In this document: piece after piece, positions 8,035 to 15,423 of the stretch
How positions within the stretch are numbered: position 1 is the stretch's first letter
Layout of the letters: each line of letters starts with the position of its first letter
Source: RGIG9060 sp045645985
Lineage (GTDB): Bacteria > Spirochaetota > Spirochaetia > Treponematales > Treponemataceae
DNA: 32,827 bases
NCBI GenBank assembly: GCA_045645985.1
Contig: JAZRJV010000027.1
Coordinates: forward strand, 1-32,827
Direction: 5' to 3'
The notes under the pieces: model-generated
What the model saw: only the letters and a program-made list of their open reading frames with translations
Told to the model about the DNA's origin: nothing
The model's database searches: none
Translations under genes and position numbers: made by a program

Positions 8035-9328
8035 CTCGTAAAACCTCCGAAACTTGAAACTTCATAATATTTCTACTTGCAATCCAAGAAGAAACTACAG
8101 CAGAAATAATTCCAAACAAAGTGATATAAAGAACTTCTCCAAAATTTACTTTTGCAGGAATTGAAGCATATTGCAAATAAATTAAATTTTCAGAAACATA
8201 AGGTGCGTAATCAGGATTAAAAAGCATCGTAAAAAAATATTGAAATCCATAACTAACTGCACCAAGCAAAGAAAAAACAACATCCATACGAACACACAAT
8301 AACAAACCTAAAATCAACCCTGGAATTGCGCCCCACAAACCAACAGATAATCCTTGAATAACAAAAACTTGTTTTATACTTTTTGCATCTGCACCTAACG
8401 CTCGTAAAACACAAATTTCTTCTCGGCGTTCAAAAACCATACGACGCATACCATTAAAAATGTTTACGCCAACAACAATAAAGATAAGCAAAACTAAAAT
8501 CATTAAAACATTTTTTTCAATTCGTAACGCACTAAAAATAGAACGATTATAATCACGCCAAGATTGACATTCTACATCAAAATTATTTTCGTTAATTTTA
8601 TGAATTACAATATTATCTTTATTGTAATCTTTTAATTTTAAACCGTAAAAATTATCAACGCCGTTTCCCAAAATTTGTCTTCCGTCTTCAAAAGAAATGA
8701 AAGCATAAAAACTATTTATTTCATAATTGGATGTGAAGAACAAACCTGTAACTGTAAAAACTCTATCATCGGAAAATAAATCTACAGATGAATTTCCTGA
8801 CAATGCAAGAATAGAAATTTTATCACCAACTGTAACGCCAAGATTTGTTGCAAGTTCAGAACCTAAACAAATTGACATTGGAGTTTCTAAATCAAATTCT
8901 CCAGAGTAAACATCAACTTCATTTGCAAATCCAAAATCTTCATAAATTATTGAATTTGGAACTGCTCTTAAAAGTGCTGCTTGTTGTTTTCCTTTTTTTC
9001 CAACTAACAAACCTTGCGCTTCTAAAAAAGGCGTAACAGAATTTATCAATGGCGAAGATTTACAAAATTTATAAAAATCTTCTTCATTAGATTTTTCATT
9101 TGCTTTTACACGAATATGAAAAGAACTAATTTCCATCAAGGTATCAATCGAAGTACTTTGAAAACCATTCATCACAGAAATAATTACAATCAAAGCCATA
9201 ACTCCAAAACCAATTCCTAAAGATGGAATTATTTTTGTCGCAACTAATCTACTTGAAGAATCAACACCAGAAAATCTTTTTGATAAAAAATGAATCCAAT
9301 TAAATTTTGACAAAAAATTATTCTTCAT
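8027..9328 (-). CDS. FtsX-family ABC permease, LolC/LolE-like (first copy)
   Basis: Permease of 433 residues from the ATG at 9328, chosen because GGGAG precedes it by six bases and MKNNFLSKFNW is a sensible start; the frame is open further upstream to 9385 but that would overlap the previous gene more. Layout: first membrane helix about 36-58 (SLGIGFGVMALIVIISVMNG), periplasmic domain to about 280, then three helices including VLMILVLLIFIVVGVNIF and a final VLYITLFGIISAVVSSWIA. GVMALIVIISVMNGF is typical of LolC/LolE. It overlaps the preceding gene by 11 nt and lolD by 8 nt. Confidence 0.85.
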   Translation of the reverse strand: MKNNFLSKFNWIHFLSKRFSGVDSSSRLVATKIIPSLGIGFGVMALIVIISVMNGFQSTSIDTLMEISSFHIRVKANEKSNEEDFYKFCKSSPLINSVTPFLEAQGLLVGKKGKQQAALLRAVPNSIIYEDFGFANEVDVYSGEFDLETPMSICLGSELATNLGVTVGDKISILALSGNSSVDLFSDDRVFTVTGLFFTSNYEINSFYAFISFEDGRQILGNGVDNFYGLKLKDYNKDNIVIHKINENNFDVECQSWRDYNRSIFSALRIEKNVLMILVLLIFIVVGVNIFNGMRRMVFERREEICVLRALGADAKSIKQVFVIQGLSVGLWGAIPGLILGLLLCVRMDVVFSLLGAVSYGFQYFFTMLFNPDYAPYVSENLIYLQYASIPAKVNFGEVLYITLFGIISAVVSSWIASRNIMKFQVSEVLRDE

Positions 9329-10334
9329 AAAAAACTCCCGAAGAAGTTCTAATTTTATTACCATCAAGATAAATAGACTCTTCAACTTTTATAGAATTTT
9401 TGTAAACAGCCTTAATGGAATAATTTTCATCAAGATAAACAATATTTGTGTAATCAAAATCAGATGAAAAAATTTTTTCAGATTTTTTTATATCATTTTC
9501 AAAAATTACTTCATCAGGATTTTTTAAGTTTTTTTGATAATCATATTTTATTTTAACTTTAAAATTATTTTTCTCAGAACGATATTCAACAATTCTATTT
9601 TCTAAATCGTAAAAATAATTTTCTGTTAAAATTAAATCTTCATTAAAATCTTCTTTTGAAAAATTAGTTTTTTCTGAAGTTTTGTCTTGTGCAGATTTTT
9701 TTTCTAAAGAAAAAGTTTCTCGTTTTGCAACAAAATTATTTTCATTATAAAATTCATTTACTTTTGCAAGACCATCATATTTTATCAACTCAATTAAATA
9801 CGGAAATTTTTCATCTAAAGATTTATACTTATAAAATTTTTCTGATAAAAGAGTGAAAGTTTGAGAATCATTTTTCCAAATCTTTTCTTCAAAAACTCTT
9901 TCCTTTTCATCATATTTTTTATGTTTAACCAAAGACTCTTCTTTGTAAACTCGTATCGTTTGCCCTAAAGGATTTTTATAAAGTGTAACAAGTGAATCTT
10001 CTGATTTAAACATTCGCATTTGCATATCTTGTTGATATTTATAAATTGAATTTTCAGTAATAATATCTTCAGAAACTGGAATCCGTGGCAAATATGAAAA
10101 TTTAATTTCGTAATCATCAGATTGTTCAAAAGACAAAATTCCATCTTCTAAAACTTCAATTTTATTTTGCGAAAAATAAAAACCATTTTTCCAATTTGGA
10201 AATTTTACAAAATCTTCTTTACTGAAATAATTAAAAAATTTTTTATCAATAACTGATTGAGAAAATAAATTCGAATTACTAAAAATTAAAATTGAGAAAA
10301 TTATTATTGTAAAAAAAATTTTATTATTTTTCAA
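9318..10334 (-). CDS. Secreted protein of unknown function next to Lol genes
   Basis: Not recognised. A 338-residue protein with a clear Sec signal peptide (positive MKNNK, hydrophobic core to about residue 20, likely cleavage after LFSQS) and no lipobox cysteine. The mature part is rich in Lys, Glu, Asp, Phe and Tyr, with repeated short Y-x-N/D-x-x segments reminiscent of YD-type beta repeats (for example FYNENNF, YFYDLENR, YLDENYS, YLDGNK). The start is TTG at 10334, with AAGG upstream; no ATG fits. It sits 16 nt after ftsY and overlaps the Lol permease. Position suggests a periplasmic or outer-membrane partner of lipoprotein export, but that is inference from context alone. Confidence 0.75.
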   Translation of the reverse strand: MKNNKIFFTIIIFSILIFSNSNLFSQSVIDKKFFNYFSKEDFVKFPNWKNGFYFSQNKIEVLEDGILSFEQSDDYEIKFSYLPRIPVSEDIITENSIYKYQQDMQMRMFKSEDSLVTLYKNPLGQTIRVYKEESLVKHKKYDEKERVFEEKIWKNDSQTFTLLSEKFYKYKSLDEKFPYLIELIKYDGLAKVNEFYNENNFVAKRETFSLEKKSAQDKTSEKTNFSKEDFNEDLILTENYFYDLENRIVEYRSEKNNFKVKIKYDYQKNLKNPDEVIFENDIKKSEKIFSSDFDYTNIVYLDENYSIKAVYKNSIKVEESIYLDGNKIRTSSGVFYEE

Positions 10335-10350
10335 AACACAAACCTTATAA

Positions 10351-11235
10351 CTAATTATCTAATAAATCAGACAAAAATTTTTCTTTGCTAAAAATTTCTA
10401 TATCAGGATAAGATTCTCCAAAACAATCAAAAGCAACAGGTAATTTTAAATCTTTTCCTAATGTTGCAATCATTCCACCTTTAGCAGTTGAATCATATTT
10501 TGTTAAAATTACAGCATCAATTCCAACTGCTTCATGAAAAACTTCGGCTTGTCGTAAAGCATTTTGTCCAGTAGTTGCATCTAGTACCAAAATTTTTTTA
10601 TAACAGCCTTCGCTTGCTTTTTGTTTTGCAGTTCTATCAATTTTCTGAAGTTCTCTAACAAGATTTTCTTTATTATGCAATCTTCCTGCTGTATCAACTA
10701 AAACCAAACCTTCACCTTTTGACTTTGCAGATTCAACTGCATCAAAAACAACAGCCGAAGGATCAGCACCATCTTTGTGAGCAACAACACGAACTCCAAC
10801 TTTTTCGCCATGATATTTTAACTGGTCAATGGCAGCAGCTCTAAAAGTATCTGCAGCAGCAAGTGTTACAAAATTTTGTGAATCAGAAAATTCATTCTTA
10901 TAAAAATTTGCCATCTTAGCAACAGAAGTTGTTTTACCAACTCCGTTTACACCAAGCACCATGTAAACATTTATTTTATTTCTTTCAGGAATTAATGTTG
11001 TCTCTAAAACATATTCATCTAACAATTCTTTTAACAAAGATTGAACTTGCGAAGTTTCTTTTAGTTTTAACTCTTTGCATTTTTTTTCTAGTTTTTCAAT
11101 TAACTCAAATGCAAGTTTTGCACCAATATCACTTTCAATTAAAACATCAGCCATATCATCAAAAAAATCTTCATCAAAATTTGGTTGACCACCAAAAAAT
11201 TTTTGTAACTTTTCTTTGAAACTAAATTTTGCCAT
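10351..11235 (-). CDS. ftsY: Signal recognition particle receptor FtsY
   Basis: SRP-type GTPase of 294 residues, comprising the N and G domains without the long acidic A domain of E. coli FtsY. G1 is GVNGVGKTT (95-103), followed by AADTFRAAAIDQL, DTAGRLHNK (G3), TKYDSTAKGG (G4) and the C-terminal FGESYPDIEIF, which is FtsY rather than Ffh. It docks ribosome-SRP complexes at the membrane for co-translational insertion. Its ATG shares one base with the stop of the PEGA gene (TAATG). Confidence 0.95.
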   Translation of the reverse strand: MAKFSFKEKLQKFFGGQPNFDEDFFDDMADVLIESDIGAKLAFELIEKLEKKCKELKLKETSQVQSLLKELLDEYVLETTLIPERNKINVYMVLGVNGVGKTTSVAKMANFYKNEFSDSQNFVTLAAADTFRAAAIDQLKYHGEKVGVRVVAHKDGADPSAVVFDAVESAKSKGEGLVLVDTAGRLHNKENLVRELQKIDRTAKQKASEGCYKKILVLDATTGQNALRQAEVFHEAVGIDAVILTKYDSTAKGGMIATLGKDLKLPVAFDCFGESYPDIEIFSKEKFLSDLLDN

Positions 11236-12965
11236 TATTCACCTTCTTTAGAATTTGTATTTTCATTTTGAGAATTTTCGTTTTCAATTTCTGAAGAAAT
11301 ATTTTCTTGCTCAGAATTTTCTTCTGCCAATTTTTTTTCTTCTTCTAATTTTTTTTGTTGTTCAAGTTCTTGTTGAACTTTTAGTTCTTCTTCTTTTTGA
11401 CGAACTTCTTGAATTTCTGCGTTTAAGTTTTCTACATCATTTGCATCGATTAAAGATGGCTCAATAATTTTTGGAACAACTTTATTTGTATCAACTAAAT
11501 ATAAAATAAGTTGAACTAAAAAATTTACACCAGTTCCAATTACAGCATACATTGTAATATCAGAAGCAGTTTTCCAAGTTTGCATTTTTGAAGAATCAAT
11601 AATTAAACTATTTTCTTGGCAAAGTTCGTAAGTTCCTTTTGCAAAATAATGCAAAGGCAAAGATAAAATCAAACCACCATAAGACCAATACATTCGCTTT
11701 CGACTTTTATCAATTCGTTTAGATAAATCCTCTTTGGCTTCAGGAAGTGCAACTTGTAACGCAACAGCATCTTCTTTATTTTTTCTTGTTTCTTGTTTTA
11801 GATTTTTAGAATTATATCCATTTTTTAATACAAAAAATGAATAAACATCATCATCTTTTTTTGAAACAACTTCACCAATATATGTTTTATCGCTTATTAA
11901 AACCGAAACAGGACTCATCCCCTGGTATAAAGAATTTAGATAAATTTGAGAACTCAAATCAAATTGATTATTATTTTTGCTATCGATAGTAAAATAACTT
12001 TCAACTGATTCTATTTTCTTCATATTGATTGCAATCGTTTTATTTTCCTCAGAAGAATAATTATACGAAAAATAAATTGTCTCATAGCCAGGAGATTCAA
12101 CGCGAATAGAATGTTCGCCCGGCGTAAACTGAGTAGAAATAGATTTTCCTTTTAAAACGAAATCTTCAATGTAGACAGTTGCATTCTCGCCTGCTTCTTG
12201 AGGATAGATTAAAATATCAGTTTCAACTAGAGAACTATTTATTATAGAACTCAACATCTGATTCATTATTGAACTTGCAATAAATTCAACTTCAGAAACA
12301 AGACCAACTTCTTTTGCTGAAATTAAAACCTTTCCCTCTGGATACAAAGTTAAAACAGATTCAACCTTTACATAATTTCCGTAAGGAGTAACATTTCCAG
12401 TTATCAATCCATGAATAGAAGATGAATTGATTTTATCTTTTGAATAAGAATCCTCTAAACTATAAAGTTTTGTACTATCATTTTGGTAAAGCACAACCTT
12501 TTCTATCGTATTTTTCTTTTTTTTATTTAAATTAAAAGATTCGATAAGGTCATCTTCTTTTTTTTGTAATTCATCAATTTTCTTTATCGTACTTTCTACA
12601 GTCTTATCAGAACTTTCAATTTTTTTTCTTAACTCAATACCTGAATAAGACAAAAACAAACTATCACGAGTTTTTATTTGATTAGTTAATGATGAATAAA
12701 GAGATTGTCTTTCTTTTTTTATTTTAAATAATTCTCTTTCAAATTGCTCTTCTGGAAAAACAGTTCTCTTAATATTTATTGGAAAAGAATCCAAAATAAG
12801 TGAAGGAATTTGAGTTGCTATAATATCCAATCCTGATTTTTCAGAATCTGTTATTAGAGAAGATTCTGTAATTGTAAATGGAGTAGCACCCAAAGTCCAA
12901 TCTTCACAATAGAGAAAACTAATATTTATTAAAACTGAGATTATCAAAAGTAATTTTTTTATCAC
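11235..12965 (-). CDS. PEGA-domain membrane-associated protein
   Basis: A 576-residue protein if translation starts at GTG 12965, two bases after the prfB stop; the longer open frame up to 12998 would read through the end of prfB and lacks a signal start. N-terminus VIKKLLLIISVLINISFLYC looks like a signal peptide, with a cysteine that might be a poor lipobox. A coiled-coil stretch (about 80-150) is followed by a PEGA-like repeat (ENATVYIEDFVLKGKS... PGEHSIRVESPGYE, about 255-315) and a weaker second one (QIYLNSLYQGMSPVSV). Two hydrophobic helices lie around 430-500, then a Glu/Gln/Lys-rich tail. PEGA domains are common in spirochaete envelope proteins; the exact role is unknown. Confidence 0.75.
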   Translation of the reverse strand: MIKKLLLIISVLINISFLYCEDWTLGATPFTITESSLITDSEKSGLDIIATQIPSLILDSFPINIKRTVFPEEQFERELFKIKKERQSLYSSLTNQIKTRDSLFLSYSGIELRKKIESSDKTVESTIKKIDELQKKEDDLIESFNLNKKKKNTIEKVVLYQNDSTKLYSLEDSYSKDKINSSSIHGLITGNVTPYGNYVKVESVLTLYPEGKVLISAKEVGLVSEVEFIASSIMNQMLSSIINSSLVETDILIYPQEAGENATVYIEDFVLKGKSISTQFTPGEHSIRVESPGYETIYFSYNYSSEENKTIAINMKKIESVESYFTIDSKNNNQFDLSSQIYLNSLYQGMSPVSVLISDKTYIGEVVSKKDDDVYSFFVLKNGYNSKNLKQETRKNKEDAVALQVALPEAKEDLSKRIDKSRKRMYWSYGGLILSLPLHYFAKGTYELCQENSLIIDSSKMQTWKTASDITMYAVIGTGVNFLVQLILYLVDTNKVVPKIIEPSLIDANDVENLNAEIQEVRQKEEELKVQQELEQQKKLEEEKKLAEENSEQENISSEIENENSQNENTNSKEGE

Positions 12966-12967
12966 TC

Positions 12968-14084
12968 TTAATCTTCTCCCATTGGTAAACCTTTCCATTT
13001 TGCAGACAAGAAAGATTCAATAAAATTATCGATAGCACCGTCCATTACCGCTTGAATATTTCCAGTTTCGCATTTTGTACGATGGTCTTTTACCATTGTG
13101 TATGGCTGAAAAACATAAGAACGAATTTGATTTCCCCAAGAAATATCTTTTTTTTCCTGTGCAAACTTTGCGTTCTCTTTTTCTTTTTCTTCCCGATAAT
13201 GTTCGTAAAGTCGAGCTTTCAAAATATTCATTGCAGTTGCTCTGTTCATAATTTGACTTCGTTCAGACTGACAAGCAACAACAATTCCAGTTGGAATATG
13301 TGTAAAACGAACAGCTGAATCAGTTTTATTTACATGCTGACCACCTGCTCCACCTGCACGATAAGTATCAACCTTCAAATCTTCTGGACGAATTTCAACT
13401 TCGATTGTGTCATCCAAAACTGGAAAAACATAAACTGATGTAAATGAAGTATGACGACGAGCATTTGAGTCAAAAGGACTAATTCTAACCAAACGGTGAA
13501 CTCCTGCTTCTGATTTTAAGTATCCAAATACATAATCACCAGAAATCTGTAAAGTTACAGATTTTATTCCACCTTCTGCTTCCAAAATATCAACAACTTC
13601 GATTTTGTAGCCTTTATTTTCAGCCCAGCGAGTATACATTCGGCACAACATTTGAGCCCAGTCACAAGCTTCTGTTCCACCTGCTCCAGCGTGAATTGTC
13701 AAGAAGGCGCCATTTCGGTCAACTTCATCGGATAAAAGATTGAGAATGCTTAATCGTTCAAATTCTGCTTTAATTTTGTTAAATTCTGAAGAAATTTCTG
13801 CTTCTAAAGAATCGTCCCCAGTTTCATCAGCTAAATCGTAAAGAGTTTGAGCATCTTCAACTTGCTGAATCAAAGTTTTCCAAGGTTCAATTCGATTTTT
13901 GAGATTTTTGATTTCTGTCATCACTTTTTCGGCTTTGCTAGGATTATCCCAAAATCCAGCCTGACCAGAAAGTTCTTCTTTTTCTGCGATTTTTGCTTCT
14001 ATGACAGGAGAGTCAAAGACGCCCCCAAATTTCAAGAATTTCAGACTTTATGTCTGCTAGTGGAATTTTATAATCTTCTAACAT
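12968..14084 (-). CDS. prfB: Peptide chain release factor 2 (programmed +1 frameshift)
   Basis: RF2 ends translation at UGA and UAA. The gene starts at ATG 14084, six bases after AGGA. Twenty-three codons lead to an in-frame TGA (14015-14013); a +1 shift there restores the frame, giving 371 residues (E. coli 365). Anticodon-like SPF is at about 202-204 and the peptidyl-hydrolysis GGQ at about 247-249, almost exactly the E. coli positions. The frameshift site has the standard parts (see separate entry), so this is autoregulation and not a mutation. A single-frame reading wrongly gives a 355-residue protein beginning at a TTG. It lies 10 nt after the Cas2-like gene and just before the PEGA gene. 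Confidence 0.96.
14013..14026 (-). promoter_or_regulatory. RF2 +1 programmed frameshift site
   Basis: On the minus strand the bases are GGGGG-CGT-CTT-TGA-C. GGGGG (14026-14022) acts as an internal Shine-Dalgarno-like stimulator three bases before the slippery CTT (14018-14016), and TGA (14015-14013) is the weakly decoded stop. When RF2 is scarce the ribosome slips onto TTT and continues as GAC-TCT-CCT, so RF2 controls its own level. This matches the conserved arrangement known from E. coli prfB. Confidence 0.95.
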
Positions 14085-14094
14085 AATATTTCCT

Positions 14095-14373
14095 TTATTG
14101 TTGGCTTTTTAGCATACATCGTTTCCATTTTTTCTTACAAAGTTCTGTAATTGCAAACATTCCTTCTATAGGAAACTGATATAATCTAACAGTGTCGTAA
14201 TAATCGGTAACTCTGTCAATATCTTTTTTCAAAAGAGTCAATTTTTTTTCTGTCATGGCGGTATGTTCCCAACAGGCTCTTTGAATTTTTGTAAAACCAT
14301 ATTGAGTCAACAAAGTTGCTAATGCTTTTGCAGAATCAACTTCGCCAGGGTCTAAAACTACTGAAACAAACAT
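14095..14373 (-). CDS. Orphan Cas2-like small protein
   Basis: A 92-residue protein with the ferredoxin-like pattern of Cas2. First strand MFVSVVLDP ends with Asp8, at the place of the Cas2 metal-binding aspartate. GFTKIQRACWE (residues 26-36) matches the Cas2 pattern GLxRxQxSVFE, and DYYDTVRLYQFP (57-68) matches DxVRxYxL. VapD-type RNases share this fold and are an alternative. No cas1, other cas genes or CRISPR array are in the window. It is the first gene of the prfB unit, 10 nt upstream of prfB, and appears to be read from a leaderless transcript (see promoter). Lys/Arg-rich C-terminus. Function unknown; the fold assignment is from sequence pattern only. Confidence 0.7.
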   Translation of the reverse strand: MFVSVVLDPGEVDSAKALATLLTQYGFTKIQRACWEHTAMTEKKLTLLKKDIDRVTDYYDTVRLYQFPIEGMFAITELCKKKWKRCMLKSQQ

Positions 14374-14379
14374 ATTTAT

Positions 14380-14408
14380 AGAATAAAGTAATACTCATAT
14401 CTTGTCAA
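14380..14408 (-). promoter_or_regulatory. Promoter of the Cas2-like/prfB/ftsY/lol/clpC unit
   Basis: Minus strand: perfect -35 TTGACA (14408-14403), 17-bp spacer, -10 TATTCT (14385-14380). Only six bases separate the -10 from the ATG at 14373, and no ribosome binding site is seen, so transcription should start at or within a base or two of the start codon: a predicted leaderless mRNA. Confidence 0.65.
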
Positions 14409-14430
14409 ATCCCAAATTTTACAGCATTAT
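14402..14430 (+). promoter_or_regulatory. Divergent promoter of the FN3/TPR-like gene
   Basis: Plus strand: -35 TTGTCA (14402-14407), 17-bp spacer, -10-like CATTAT (14425-14430), then six bases to ATG 14437; again no ribosome binding site. The -35 overlaps the -35 of the opposite promoter, so the two probably cannot be occupied at the same time. Confidence 0.4.
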
Positions 14431-14436
14431 ATATAT

Positions 14437-15348
14437 ATGAAAAGATTTATTTTTAACACAGTATTTTTTATTACTTTTACCCTTTCTTGTTTTGCACAAA
14501 GTTCCGCATCATCAGTTGTTTCTAATCTAAAAGCAACAATTAAAAATGTAGCGGAAAATTCTGCAACAATTAGTCTTTCATGGAAAATTCCTAAAAAAAA
14601 TGATATTACAGAATTTGTAATTTATAGAGATTCTAAACAGATTGCAAAAGAAAATCTATCATTATTAAAACCAATAGAAATTCTTACAGGAAAATACACA
14701 TCATATTTTGATACTGTTACAAATCTTTCAGAAGAATATTATTACGCAGTTTTAACAAAAACCAGAAATGGTGATTTTTTTGATATTATAATTCCAACAG
14801 TAAATTCTACAGTAAATCCTGTAATCCCAGTTCCTAAAAAAACAGTTTTTACAGAACACATCAATAAACCTGGAAAAATTGAAACACGAGAAAACGAGCG
14901 AGAATTGATTCCTCTTCCTTTTTTGAACGAAACAGACAACTCTTACTCTGAAAAAATTAACATTCCAAAGAAAAATATTGAAATTGCAAAAAAACTTTCA
15001 GCAAAAACAAATGAAAAAAGCACAAAAGCTTTGCAAATTTTGCCACAAGATAAAATTCCAGACTCAGGAGACCAATATTTTTTAAGTTCAATCGTAAATT
15101 CATCTTTTATAAATGGCGATTGGGCAACAGCCGAAAAAGAACTATTGAATTTCTTAAAAATAAATAGAACAGAAGAAACTATAAATCGAGCAAATTTTTA
15201 TCTTGGACAGATTTATTTTTATCAAGGTGATAGCAAAAATGCTCTTAACGCATTCATGAGTTCACTAAATTCCTATCCTATCGAATCTAGACAATGGATT
15301 GATGAAGTTTTAGAAAAATTAGAAATAGAACCTGATTCAAAACAATAA
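14437..15348 (+). CDS. Secreted fibronectin type III-like protein with TPR-like C-terminus
   Basis: A 303-residue protein and one of only two plus-strand genes here. Signal peptide MKRFIFNTVFFITFTLSCFAQ; the cysteine could make it a lipoprotein but the -3 residue is not typical. Residues about 26-120 have an FN3 pattern: VSNLKATIKNVAENSATISLSW, EFVIYRDSKQIA, YYYAVLTKT. A polar linker follows (PKKNIEIAKKLSAKTNEKST), then helical TPR-like repeats from about 215 (NGDWATAEKELLNFLKIN, ANFYLGQIYFYQGDSKNALNAFMSSLNSYP). Probably an extracytoplasmic scaffold protein. I do not recognise a named family. It is transcribed divergently from the Cas2-like operon. Confidence 0.8.
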   Translation: MKRFIFNTVFFITFTLSCFAQSSASSVVSNLKATIKNVAENSATISLSWKIPKKNDITEFVIYRDSKQIAKENLSLLKPIEILTGKYTSYFDTVTNLSEEYYYAVLTKTRNGDFFDIIIPTVNSTVNPVIPVPKKTVFTEHINKPGKIETRENERELIPLPFLNETDNSYSEKINIPKKNIEIAKKLSAKTNEKSTKALQILPQDKIPDSGDQYFLSSIVNSSFINGDWATAEKELLNFLKINRTEETINRANFYLGQIYFYQGDSKNALNAFMSSLNSYPIESRQWIDEVLEKLEIEPDSKQ

Positions 15349-15356
15349 AACTTAAT

Positions 15357-15421
15357 CATGCTGAGAAATAAATCAGAATGCTGAACTTCAAGTCATCATG
15401 TTGAACTTGGTTCAGCATCTT
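15357..15421. repeat. ATGCTGAAC-type palindromic repeats between convergent genes
   Basis: The gap between the converging genes contains degenerate copies of the widespread bacterial intergenic motif ATGCTGAAC...GTTCAGCAT. One unit is at 15392-15421 (ATGTTGAACTTGGTTCAGCAT core). Another ATGCTGAAC at 15379-15387 can pair with GTTCAGCAT at 15410-15418 in a nine-base stem. The segment at 15358-15378 carries a third partial copy. No T-run follows on either strand, so a terminator role is possible but not shown. Confidence 0.55.
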
Positions 15422-15423
15422 CT

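Noticed and set aside
12966..12998. Upstream ATG start for the PEGA gene
   Set aside because: It lies inside the end of prfB and would place charged residues before the signal peptide; GTG 12965 fits better.
14095..14373. CRISPR-Cas locus, suggested by the Cas2-like protein
   Set aside because: No regularly spaced repeats, cas1 or other cas genes are visible in the window.
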